Numbered from the stretch's first letter, positions 1 through 5,194 are shown. The stretch: DNA of 5,207 nucleotides from an uncultured Eubacteriales bacterium (GCA_900546415.1 URCY01000083.1:1-5207); one strand, 5' to 3'. Numbers and translations: made by a program. The notes: generated from the sequence alone by a model not told the origin.

Positions 1-101
1 AATTGCTCAAGGTGTTTGTTCATGTTTCTCGTTGTTTAATTTACAAGGTACAGACTCGCCTGCGCTTTCGCGTTTCGGCGTTTGCTGTTCTCGCGGACAG
101 C
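1..101 (-). ncRNA. Putative rRNA operon leader (5' end of a leftward transcript)
   Basis: This is the transcribed region expected downstream of the strong leftward promoter at 108-136. Read on the minus strand it contains ACCTTGTAAATTAAACAA (49-32), which resembles the boxA-like leader sequences (CTTTGAAAACTAAACAA type) of Firmicutes rRNA operons. A second ACCTTG followed by AATT lies at 13-1. No open reading frame with a ribosome binding site is present. The 16S gene itself would lie left of the window and is not seen. The rRNA assignment rests on the boxA-like similarity and promoter quality. A tRNA cluster or another highly expressed RNA remains possible. Confidence 0.5.
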
Positions 102-166
102 TCGTATATAATACCACCCCTTTCCTGTTTTGTCAACAGGTTTTTTTCGATTTTTTCATATTTTTT
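101..166 (-). promoter_or_regulatory. Strong sigma-A promoter with UP-like phased A-tracts (rrn-type)
   Basis: On the minus strand there is a perfect -35 TTGACA (136-131), a 17-bp spacer (130-114) and a -10 TATTAT (113-108). The expected start site is near 101-102. Directly upstream of the -35, the + strand has T7 (141-147), T6 (151-156) and T6 (161-166). On the minus strand these are A-tracts spaced about 10 bp apart, at roughly -40 to -65, where an UP element would bind the RNA polymerase alpha subunits. Such phasing also bends DNA. This combination is typical of rRNA promoters. The start site is inferred from spacing only. Confidence 0.85.
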
Positions 167-222
167 CTGCAAAACCACGATACGAGCCAAAAATCAGATA
201 AAACGTCCCGTTTCTCGCTCCA

Positions 223-924
223 TTATGACACTTGACGCAGTATATCCCGTCGCAGCCGCTGCATGATCCGTTTTTCGAGCCGTGAAATATACGACTGCGA
301 GATGCCCAGGCAGTCGGCGACCTCCTTCTGCGTGCGCTCCTGCTGTCCGCAGAGGCCGAAGCGCAGAGAGATGATATAGCGCTCGCGTTCCGGCAGCCGC
401 GACAGCGCCTCGCGCAGCAGCTGCCGCTCGACGTCCTCCTCCATCGGACGCATCACGACATCCTCCTCCGTTCCGAGGATATCCGACAGCAGCAGCTCGT
501 TGCCGTCCCAGTCGGTGTTGATCGGTTCGTCGAGCGAGATCTCCGTCTTCTGCCCTGCGGTTTTGCGGATGTGCATCAGGATCTCGTTTTCAATGCAGCG
601 CGAGCAATAGGTCGCAAGCTTGATGCCGCGGTCGACTCTGAAGGTCGAAATGCCCTTGATGAGTCCGATCGTGCCGATCGAGATCAGATCCTCGAGGCAG
701 ATGCCGGTATTCTCAAAGCGACGCGAGATGAACACGACGAGCCGCAGATTGCGCTCGATCAGGCGTTGGCGCGCAGCCTCCTCACCGGCCTCGGCGCGCT
801 CGAGCAGCAGACGCTCCTCGTCGCCCGGCAGAGGCGGCGGCAGAATATCGCTGCCGCAGATATAAAACACCTTCGTCGGCCGGTGCAGGAGCGCATATAG
901 CCAGTCATACAGTTGCTTCCACAT
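223..924 (-). CDS. sigE: RNA polymerase sporulation sigma factor SigE precursor (pro-sigma-E)
   Basis: This is the early mother-cell sigma factor of endospore formation, made as an inactive membrane-associated precursor and activated by SpoIIGA. The 233-residue product has the family layout: an N-terminal pro-sequence, the VFYICGSDILPPPL block (19-32), sigma region 2 (about 57-120, with RNLRLVV, ENTGICLEDLISIGTIGLIK and YCSRCIENEIL), the linker DEPINTDWDGNELLLSD (132-148), and region 4 (about 169-230) with a helix-turn-helix around TQKEVADCLGISQSYISRLEKR. There is no region 1.1, as expected. By alignment with B. subtilis SigE, cleavage should fall near F20-Y21, giving a pro-sequence of about 20 residues, shorter than the 27 of B. 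subtilis. The start is fixed by GGAGG at 937-933, 8 nt before the ATG. An earlier ATG (930-928) runs directly into TAA. The gene overlaps spoIIGA by 20 nt. No strong terminator follows it. Confidence 0.97.
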   Translation of the reverse strand: MWKQLYDWLYALLHRPTKVFYICGSDILPPPLPGDEERLLLERAEAGEEAARQRLIERNLRLVVFISRRFENTGICLEDLISIGTIGLIKGISTFRVDRGIKLATYCSRCIENEILMHIRKTAGQKTEISLDEPINTDWDGNELLLSDILGTEEDVVMRPMEEDVERQLLREALSRLPERERYIISLRFGLCGQQERTQKEVADCLGISQSYISRLEKRIMQRLRRDILRQVS

Positions 925-1756
925 TTACATTTCCTCCAATCAAAGCGTCATAGGCGCCGCCGTCGCCGAGCGGCACGGCCGAAAAGGCCGTCAGGCAGCG
1001 CCTCTTTTTTCCGTTCGGCATCCGCACCTCGCACGGCACGGCCAGCAGCAGTCCCGCATGCGTCCCGACGGCGCGAAAAGGGATCAGACGCGGCGCATAC
1101 GCCTTCAGGCGGACGGCCAGCGCCGCCGGGGCCTCAAAATCCGCCTGCGCCAGGTGATAGGCGGGCAAAAGCCGCCGCGCGGCCGTCCACTGCGCAACGA
1201 GCACCGCCTCCCCGCTGATCGGGTCGCGCAGCGTGTTGCCCGTGTCGCGCAGGGCGGAAATCGCCGCCGAGCGGCCGTCGAGCAGCAGCGTCAGCGGAAC
1301 GACGCTGTCGGCCGCATGGGTCAGCTTGGGCAGCAGCAGACGCGTCGCGGCGCTGACGGCGAAGGCCGTGAGCAGCAGGGTCGCGAACGAGACGGGATAG
1401 AACAGACTGCTGCGAAAGCTCCGGGGGCTTTCCCCGCGCAGGAGCATCACGCCGTAGACCGCCCCGCAGAGCGCCAGCGACAGCCCCGCGAAGACCGCGC
1501 CAAGCCGCAGCGTCGGTTTCCTTGCGCCAAAAGCAATTACAAGCATCCCCGCAGCCACCGCGAGCTTGCACGGCGCGGCCGTGAGCCACCCGCAGCGCGG
1601 CAGGAACACCGCGACGGCGTAGAGCGCGCCGACTCCGGCCGCCGGGAGCAGGCGTCTGGCGCGCAGGGCAGTGCCGCCGAGACGCGCCGTCGCGCGCAGG
1701 AGCAGATAGTTCACGGCGAAATTCAGGACGAGGGTCACATCCAGATAAACGGTCAG
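905..1756 (-). CDS. spoIIGA: Sporulation sigma-E factor processing peptidase SpoIIGA
   Basis: This is a membrane-embedded aspartic protease that removes the pro-sequence of SigE at the forespore septum. The product is about 283 residues. The N-terminal half (about 1-140) is a series of hydrophobic segments, roughly at 4-22, 35-54, 62-78, 84-105 and 118-138. The C-terminal half is the protease domain with the catalytic motif DTGN (D171), followed by LIPFRAVG (224-231) and ALIGGN near the end. The reading frame stays open up to 1927, but the family start YLDV lies at residues 4-7 if translation begins at CTG (1756-1754). That CTG sits 7 nt after GGAGG (1768-1764). No ATG, GTG or TTG is available there in frame, and GTG at 1738-1736 would remove the conserved YLD. 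The gene ends inside sigE, so the two are probably translationally coupled. Identity is secure; the exact start is likely but unproven. Confidence 0.92.
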   Translation of the reverse strand: MTVYLDVTLVLNFAVNYLLLRATARLGGTALRARRLLPAAGVGALYAVAVFLPRCGWLTAAPCKLAVAAGMLVIAFGARKPTLRLGAVFAGLSLALCGAVYGVMLLRGESPRSFRSSLFYPVSFATLLLTAFAVSAATRLLLPKLTHAADSVVPLTLLLDGRSAAISALRDTGNTLRDPISGEAVLVAQWTAARRLLPAYHLAQADFEAPAALAVRLKAYAPRLIPFRAVGTHAGLLLAVPCEVRMPNGKKRRCLTAFSAVPLGDGGAYDALIGGNVNVEATV

Positions 1757-1760
1757 GCGA

Positions 1761-1769
1761 CCACCTCCC
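1761..1769 (-). promoter_or_regulatory. Ribosome binding site deciding the CTG start of spoIIGA
   Basis: The minus strand reads GGGAGGTGG at 1769-1761, a near-perfect Shine-Dalgarno sequence. GGAGG (1768-1764) is separated by 7 nt from the CTG at 1756-1754, which is ideal spacing. No conventional start codon lies within the usual distance in the spoIIGA frame. The site therefore argues for CTG initiation. Confidence 0.75.
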
Positions 1770-1803
1770 AGCGGATGATGGACAAAGCATACCGCACCGG
1801 CGC

Positions 1804-1846
1804 AGAAAAACAGGTCGCAATCACCGATGGCAATTGCGGCCTGTTT
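1804..1846 (-). terminator. Intrinsic terminator upstream of spoIIGA
   Basis: On the minus strand, AAACAGG (1846-1840) pairs with CCTGTTT (1814-1808). After one C-A mismatch, CGCAAT pairs with ATTGCG. Two wobble pairs and CC/GG then extend the stem to a 3-nt ATC loop. The 3' side runs into TTTTTCT (1810-1804), and an A-rich stretch (about 1858-1842) precedes it. This is a classic terminator shape. It lies about 195 nt after the DUF951 stop and about 47 nt before the spoIIGA start. It may end the rarA operon or act as an attenuator in a spoIIGA leader. The opposite strand also has T-rich sequence (1843-1857), so weak bidirectional activity is possible. Confidence 0.75.
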
Positions 1847-1849
1847 GTT

Positions 1850-2040
1850 GCTTTTTTGTGCGGATTCGGAGCATTCCGAGGAAATTACGCGGATTTTTTC
1901 GCGGTAATTGCGCTGGATGCCCCGCACCGCGTCGAAGGATTCTCAGGAGCCTCTGCATCATGCGGCGCTCAGCGGGTCTTTTTCCCCAGCTGATCGGTTT
2001 GAAACAGAATCCCTTGCTGGGCATTTCATCAGAGGTTCCC
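1850..2040 (-). other. Gene-free region with several hairpins between DUF951 gene and spoIIGA
   Basis: No convincing gene is present on either strand: the open frames lack ribosome binding sites and family features. On the minus strand there are three inverted repeats. TCAGC-T-GGG (1993-1985) pairs with CCCGCTGA (1976-1969), with one bulged T. AATTA-C-CGCG (1909-1900) pairs with CGCGTAATT (1891-1883), with one bulged C. TCGGA (1879-1875) pairs with TCCGA (1870-1866). In addition, CCTCTG (2035-2030) could pair with CAGAGG (1955-1950) and enclose the first hairpin. With the terminator at 1804-1846 this could be an untranslated leader or small RNA. No recognised riboswitch or RNA family was identified, and no clear promoter was found. 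Confidence 0.4.
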
Positions 2041-2226
2041 TTATTCTCCCGGCCGCTCGACGGCACGGATGTTTTTCTCGGCCTTGCTGCGCGGCAGCAT
2101 CAGCTCGTGCCCGCAGCCGAGACATTTCAGGCGGAAATCCGCGCCCGTGCGCAGCACGCGCCACGTCCTCGACCCGCAGGGATGCGCCTTTTTCATCGTC
2201 AAAATATCGTTCAACCGAATATCCAT
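2041..2226 (-). CDS. DUF951 family small protein, function unknown
   Basis: This 61-residue protein matches the DUF951 family, short proteins common in Firmicutes with no established role. Visible family features are the start MDIRLNDILTMKK, the HPCGS motif (15-19), the GADFRLKCLGCGH block (28-40) with a CxxC pair (C35, C38) plus C17, and LPRSK (44-48). The cysteines suggest metal binding, which is inference. There is no signal peptide or membrane segment. The ATG (2226-2224) lies 4 nt after the rarA stop, and its ribosome binding site (AAGGGGTGA) covers the last codons of rarA, so the two genes are very probably co-transcribed and coupled. The frame is open far upstream as an out-of-frame shadow of rarA, but the family homology begins at this ATG. 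Confidence 0.9.
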   Translation of the reverse strand: MDIRLNDILTMKKAHPCGSRTWRVLRTGADFRLKCLGCGHELMLPRSKAEKNIRAVERPGE

Positions 2227-2230
2227 CGTC

Positions 2231-3490
2231 TCACCCCTTGATCTCGTCCCAATAGTGCTTGGCGGCCTGTTCGATCTTATTCGCCCCATAGTGATAGTAG
2301 GTCGTGCCGACCAGATTATCCGGCAGATACTGCTGCCTGACCCAGTGGTTCGGGAAATCGTGCGGATAGAGATAGCCCTGCTCGCGCTCCTGTCCGGCCG
2401 AGTCGGCGTGGACGTTTTGCAGCTCGCGCGGGAAGGGGCCGACCTTGCCCTGCCGCACGTCGCGCAGCGCCGCGTCGACCGCCAGATAGCCGGAATTCGA
2501 CTTTGGGCAGGTCGCAAGGAAGATCACCGCGTCGGCCAGCGGCAGACGCGCCTCCGGCATTCCGAGCTGCAAAGCCGCGTCGACGCAGGCCTTGACGATT
2601 GGGATCGCCTGCGGATAGGCAAGGCCGATGTCCTCGCAGGCCGAGCACAGAATGCGGCGGCAGCAGGCAGGCAGCTCGCCGGCCTCGAGAAAGCGCGCCA
2701 GATAGTGGATGGCGGCATCCGGATCGGAGCCGCGGATGGATTTCATCAGCGCCGAGAGGCAGTCGAAATGGTTGTCGCCGTCGCGGTCGTAGCGCATGGA
2801 CGAGCGCTGCGTCACAGCCACGGCATCGGCGCAGGTCAGCAGCAGCGTCGTGTCGCCGGGGCGCGCCGCCAGAAACAGCGCCTCGACCGCGTTGATGGCC
2901 TTGCGCACGTCGCCGCCGCAGGCCGCCGCGATGTGCTCCAGCGCTCCCGGCTCGCACTCGAGCCGGACGTCGGCCTTTTGCGCGGCATAATCCGCCGCGC
3001 GGCGCACCGCCTTGAGGACGTCCTCGGGCGTGAGCGGCTTGAATTCAAAGATCGTGCTGCGGCTGAGGATCGCGTTGAACACATAAAAATACGGATTTTC
3101 CGTCGTGGAGGCGATCAGCGTGATCTTGCCGTTTTCGATATGCTCCAGCAGGGACTGCTGCTGTTTTTTATTAAAGGACTGGATCTCGTCGAGATAGAGC
3201 AGCACGCCGTTCGGCGCAAGCAGCGTGTCAAGCTGCGCGACGATCTCGCGGATGTCGGCCGTGGAGGCCGTCGTGGCGTTGAGCTTGCAGAGCTTGCGCT
3301 TGGTCGCGTCGGCAATGATGTTGGCGACGGTCGTTTTTCCGGTTCCGCTCGGGCCGTAAAAAATCAGATTCGGCACGCGGCCGGATTCGATCATCCGCCG
3401 CAGCACCTTCCCCTCTCCGAGGATCTCCTCCTGCCCGACCACATCGTCGAGCGTTTTCGGACGCAGCTCGTCCGCAAGCGGTTGGTACAT
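2231..3490 (-). CDS. rarA: Replication-associated recombination protein A (RarA/MgsA), AAA+ ATPase
   Basis: This is a cytoplasmic ATPase of the RarA/MgsA/WRNIP1 family that acts at stalled or damaged replication forks, with links to single-strand binding protein and the replisome. The 419-residue length is normal. It opens with PLADELRPKTLDDVVGQ, the usual family start. It carries Walker A GPSGTGKT (46-53), Walker B LLYLDEIQ (97-104), sensor 1 ASTTENP (127-133), a likely arginine finger in LSRS (R144) and sensor 2 GGDVRKAIN (192-200). The C-terminal MgsA oligomerisation region follows, with RYDRDGDNHFDCLSALMKSIRG (split: RYDRDGDNHFD, then CLSALMKSIRG, 233-254) and GYLYPHDFPNHWVRQQYLPD (372-391). 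The ATG is preceded by AAAGGGGG (3506-3499), 8 nt upstream. It is the first gene of a two-gene operon with the DUF951 gene and is transcribed divergently from sigA. Confidence 0.96.
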   Translation of the reverse strand: MYQPLADELRPKTLDDVVGQEEILGEGKVLRRMIESGRVPNLIFYGPSGTGKTTVANIIADATKRKLCKLNATTASTADIREIVAQLDTLLAPNGVLLYLDEIQSFNKKQQQSLLEHIENGKITLIASTTENPYFYVFNAILSRSTIFEFKPLTPEDVLKAVRRAADYAAQKADVRLECEPGALEHIAAACGGDVRKAINAVEALFLAARPGDTTLLLTCADAVAVTQRSSMRYDRDGDNHFDCLSALMKSIRGSDPDAAIHYLARFLEAGELPACCRRILCSACEDIGLAYPQAIPIVKACVDAALQLGMPEARLPLADAVIFLATCPKSNSGYLAVDAALRDVRQGKVGPFPRELQNVHADSAGQEREQGYLYPHDFPNHWVRQQYLPDNLVGTTYYHYGANKIEQAAKHYWDEIKG

Positions 3491-3536
3491 CCTTCCCGCC
3501 CCCTTTCGACTTCGCCGGTGCGCCCGCGCGTGCCGA

Positions 3537-3572
3537 CACTTATATTATATGCCCCGGCCGCATATTTTGCAA
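3537..3572 (-). promoter_or_regulatory. Sigma-A-type promoter of rarA-DUF951 operon
   Basis: On the minus strand, -35 TTGCAA (3572-3567) matches 4 of 6 consensus bases. It is separated by exactly 17 bp (3566-3550) from a perfect -10 TATAAT (3549-3544). The start site is expected near 3537, giving a 5' untranslated region of about 47 nt before the rarA ATG at 3490. Confidence 0.75.
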
Positions 3573-3627
3573 GGGAATCGCTGATGAAATTGCAAGAGCG
3601 GCCAGCAGTGTATAAGCGCGGCGCGCG

Positions 3628-3660
3628 GCGGGTATGCTGTCAAAGGATCGAGCATACCGC
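3628..3660. repeat. Inverted repeat between the divergent promoters
   Basis: GCG-G-GTATGCT (3628-3638) pairs with AGCATACCGC (3651-3660), with one bulged G and a 12-nt loop, making a 10-bp imperfect stem. It lies between the rarA and sigA promoters. It is not followed by a good T-tract on either strand, so it is not an obvious terminator. It may be a protein-binding site or chance. Confidence 0.4.
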
Positions 3661-3691
3661 TTCACCGGAAAAAAATCGGTCGTTTCGTGTC

Positions 3692-3710
3692 TGAAAAATA
3701 AAATTTTTCA
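3692..3710. repeat. 19-bp perfect AT-rich palindrome upstream of the sigA promoter
   Basis: TGAAAAAT, a 3-nt AAA centre, and ATTTTTCA form a perfect 8+8 inverted repeat centred about 65 bp upstream of the expected sigA start site. It sits in an A/T-rich stretch (about 3668-3720) that could act as an UP-like element. It could also be an operator. No family assignment is possible from sequence alone. Confidence 0.5.
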
Positions 3711-3730
3711 AAAAATCTTTGCTAAAGCCC

Positions 3731-3766
3731 TTGCGCTGTGGATAAAATAACGCTATAATAAGTCGA
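3731..3766 (+). promoter_or_regulatory. Sigma-A-type promoter of sigA
   Basis: A perfect -10 TATAAT (3754-3759) lies 17 bp downstream of a weak -35 TTGCGC (3731-3736, 3 of 6 consensus bases). The expected start site is near 3766, leaving a leader of about 37 nt before the sigA ATG. A/T-rich DNA upstream may compensate for the weak -35. Use of SigA to transcribe its own gene would be normal. Confidence 0.7.
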
Positions 3767-3802
3767 ATGCGCTCATAATGAAAAGGAACAAGGAAGTGCT
3801 CT

Positions 3803-4951
3803 ATGGCTACCTCAAATAAACACGATAAACACAGCGAAGACCTGATGACTTCGCTGACGGCTCTGATCGACAAGGGCCGCCGCGAGGGTGTTATCACGAA
3901 CACCGAGCTGATGGCCGCGCTGGAGAAGCTGGATCTGTCGGTTGACAAGATCGAGCGGGTTTATGATACCTTCGACAGCATCGGCATCCAGATCGTCAGC
4001 GGCGACGGTGAGGGTGAGGGCAACGGCGCGCTCCCGGAGCTGCTCGACGACGTAGACAGCGCCGCTATGGCAGACATCGAGGAGGAACCGCTCGTCGACC
4101 CGGTGGAGCTGGCTGCCGAATACAATCTGGACGACCCCGTGCGCATGTACCTCAAGGAGATCGGCCAGATCCCGCTGCTCTCGCCGGAGGAGGAGCAGGA
4201 GCTTGCTCAGCGCGTCTCCGAGGGCGACCAGCAGGCAAAAAATAAGCTCACCGAGGCGAACCTGCGTCTGGTCGTCTCGATTGCGAAGAAATATTCCGGA
4301 CGCGGTCTGCACATTCTCGACCTCATTCAGGAGGGCAACACCGGTCTGATCCGCGCGGTCGATAAATTCGACTATACAAAGGGAAACAAATTCTCTACAT
4401 ATGCGACATGGTGGATCCGGCAGGCGATCACGCGTGCCATCGCCGACCAGGCGCGGACGATCCGCGTCCCGGTGCATATGGTGGAGGTCATCAACAAGGC
4501 CACGCGCTGCAACCGCAAGCTCGTGCAGGAGCTGGGCAGAGAGCCGACGCTCGAGGAGATCGCCGACGAGCTGAACCTCCCGATTGAGAAGATCATCGAG
4601 GCCAACCGCACCGCCGCCGACACACTGTCGCTTGACACGCCGGTCGGCGACGAGGAGGATACGACGATCGGCTCCTTCGTTGAGGACGACAACACCCCCG
4701 GCCCGGCCGACGCGACCAGCAACGCCCTGCTTGCCGAGGCGCTCAGCGAGATCCTCAACACGCTGACCGAGCGCGAGGCCGACGTGCTGCGTCTGCGCTT
4801 TGGCATGTACGACGGCAAGACGCATACGCTGGAGGAGGTCGGACAGATCTTTGGCGTGACCCGTGAGCGCATCCGCCAGATCGAGAACAAGGCCATCCGC
4901 AAGCTGCGTCATCCGAGCAGAGCGAAAAAAATCCGCGATTTCTATTGCTGA
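3803..4951 (+). CDS. sigA: Primary (housekeeping) RNA polymerase sigma factor SigA/RpoD
   Basis: This factor directs RNA polymerase core to most vegetative promoters. The 382-residue product has the Gram-positive layout. Region 1.1 (about 12-65) is followed by an acidic linker (about 67-105). Region 1.2 has DPVRMYLKEIGQIPLL (111-126). Regions 2.1-2.4 (about 149-222) include EANLRLVVSIAKKY and the -10-melting helix YATWWIRQAITRAI (200-213). Region 3 is about 223-300. Region 4 (about 312-375) has the -35-binding helix-turn-helix TLEEVGQIFGVTRERIRQ (342-359). Region 2 lacks the large non-conserved insertion of proteobacterial RpoD. The ATG has AAGGA (3790-3794) 8 nt upstream. The gene has its own promoter and terminator and appears monocistronic. 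In many Firmicutes it follows dnaG, but no dnaG is in this window. Confidence 0.98.
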   Translation: MATSNKHDKHSEDLMTSLTALIDKGRREGVITNTELMAALEKLDLSVDKIERVYDTFDSIGIQIVSGDGEGEGNGALPELLDDVDSAAMADIEEEPLVDPVELAAEYNLDDPVRMYLKEIGQIPLLSPEEEQELAQRVSEGDQQAKNKLTEANLRLVVSIAKKYSGRGLHILDLIQEGNTGLIRAVDKFDYTKGNKFSTYATWWIRQAITRAIADQARTIRVPVHMVEVINKATRCNRKLVQELGREPTLEEIADELNLPIEKIIEANRTAADTLSLDTPVGDEEDTTIGSFVEDDNTPGPADATSNALLAEALSEILNTLTEREADVLRLRFGMYDGKTHTLEEVGQIFGVTRERIRQIENKAIRKLRHPSRAKKIRDFYC

Positions 4952-4961
4952 TACCTGCCGA

Positions 4962-5009
4962 TAAAAAACCGGCTGCCGTAATCAACCCGATTGCGGCAGC
5001 CGATTTTCT
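4962..5009 (+). terminator. Strong intrinsic terminator of sigA, probably bidirectional
   Basis: CGGCTGCCGTAATC (4970-4983) pairs with GATTGCGGCAGCCG (4989-5002) over 14 bp with one T-G wobble and a 5-nt loop. It is followed by ATTTTCTT (5003-5010) and preceded by AAAAAA (4963-4968). The A-tract would serve as a U-tract for leftward transcripts. The hairpin begins 18 nt after the sigA stop codon. Confidence 0.92.
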
Positions 5010-5042
5010 TATATTGGGTTGCAGGCAGCCGTGGCTGCGCGA

Positions 5043-5101
5043 TGATATCCGAGTGATATACGCGCCGCATATGATATACGGCCTGCCGCGCCTCGTGATA
5101 T
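5043..5101. repeat. Four irregular TGATAT repeats in intergenic DNA
   Basis: TGATAT occurs at 5043, 5054, 5072 and 5096, separated by short GC-rich stretches. Two copies extend to TGATATAC and one to TGATATGG. Small hairpins flank the block: GCAGC/GCTGC at 5025-5038 and GTCGC/GCGAC at 5129-5141. The block has no ribosome binding site or coding character. It resembles, from memory only, an intergenic repeat common in Ruminococcaceae-type genomes. Confidence 0.5.
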
Positions 5102-5171
5102 GGCACCCCAAACGGTCGCTATGGCGTTGTCGCTCCGCGACGGATCTCAAACATTTCATACTAGAATCTGT

Positions 5172-5194
5172 TAAAAAGCTTGAAGAGCTTTTTA
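5172..5194. terminator. A/T-flanked hairpin, possible bidirectional terminator
   Basis: TAAAAAGCT (5172-5180) pairs with AGCTTTTTA (5186-5194) over 9 bp with a 5-nt TGAAG loop. On either strand the 3' arm is a T5 run, so it could end transcripts from either side, for example a gene beyond the right edge. The stem has only two G-C pairs, which makes it a weak terminator. It may instead be part of the adjacent repeat. Confidence 0.4.

Noticed and set aside
124..147. Plus-strand terminator: CCTGTT/AACAGG hairpin followed by T7
   Set aside because: The shape is plausible, but the same bases form the -35 and UP region of the leftward promoter, and no plus-strand gene seems to end here. It could still stop antisense transcripts.
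1785..1825. spoIIG-like promoter with a long spacer (TTGCGA, about 23 bp, TATGCT)
   Set aside because: Both elements are only 4 of 6 matches and the -35 would lie inside the terminator stem. B. subtilis spoIIG does use an unusually long spacer, but the evidence here is too weak.
1757..1927. N-terminal extension of spoIIGA from a GTG at 1927
   Set aside because: The extra 57 residues are not SpoIIGA-like, no ribosome binding site precedes the GTG, and the stretch contains a strong terminator hairpin. The family start and a GGAGG site point to 1756.
1930..1936. Spo0A box upstream of spoIIGA (TTCGACG on the minus strand, 6 of 7 bases)
   Set aside because: It is a single short imperfect match, about 175 nt from the spoIIGA start, with no promoter elements at suitable distance.
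1058..1993. Long plus-strand open frame opposite spoIIGA
   Set aside because: It is an arginine/glutamine-rich shadow of a GC-rich gene, with no domain and no ribosome binding site.
1821..2066. Small basic protein on the minus strand between the DUF951 gene and spoIIGA
   Set aside because: No ribosome binding site precedes any of its start codons, it overlaps the end of the DUF951 gene and runs into the terminator stem, and the family is not recognised.
3611..3643. Minus-strand promoter with perfect TTGACA (3643-3638)
   Set aside because: The only -10-like sequence (TTATAC) is about 20 bp away, and the TTGACA overlaps the inverted repeat. The promoter at 3544-3572 is far better for rarA.
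2069..3694. 541-codon plus-strand open frame opposite rarA and the DUF951 gene
   Set aside because: It lies antisense to two clearly recognised genes and even runs through the rarA promoter. High GC content explains the lack of stops.
3762..3768. Sigma-H -10 element (GTCGAAT) near the sigA start site
   Set aside because: No AGGA-type -35 is found 11-12 bp upstream. The nearest GGATAA is too far away.
3812..4912. Long minus-strand open frame opposite sigA
   Set aside because: It is the antisense shadow of a fully conserved sigma factor and has no recognisable features of its own.
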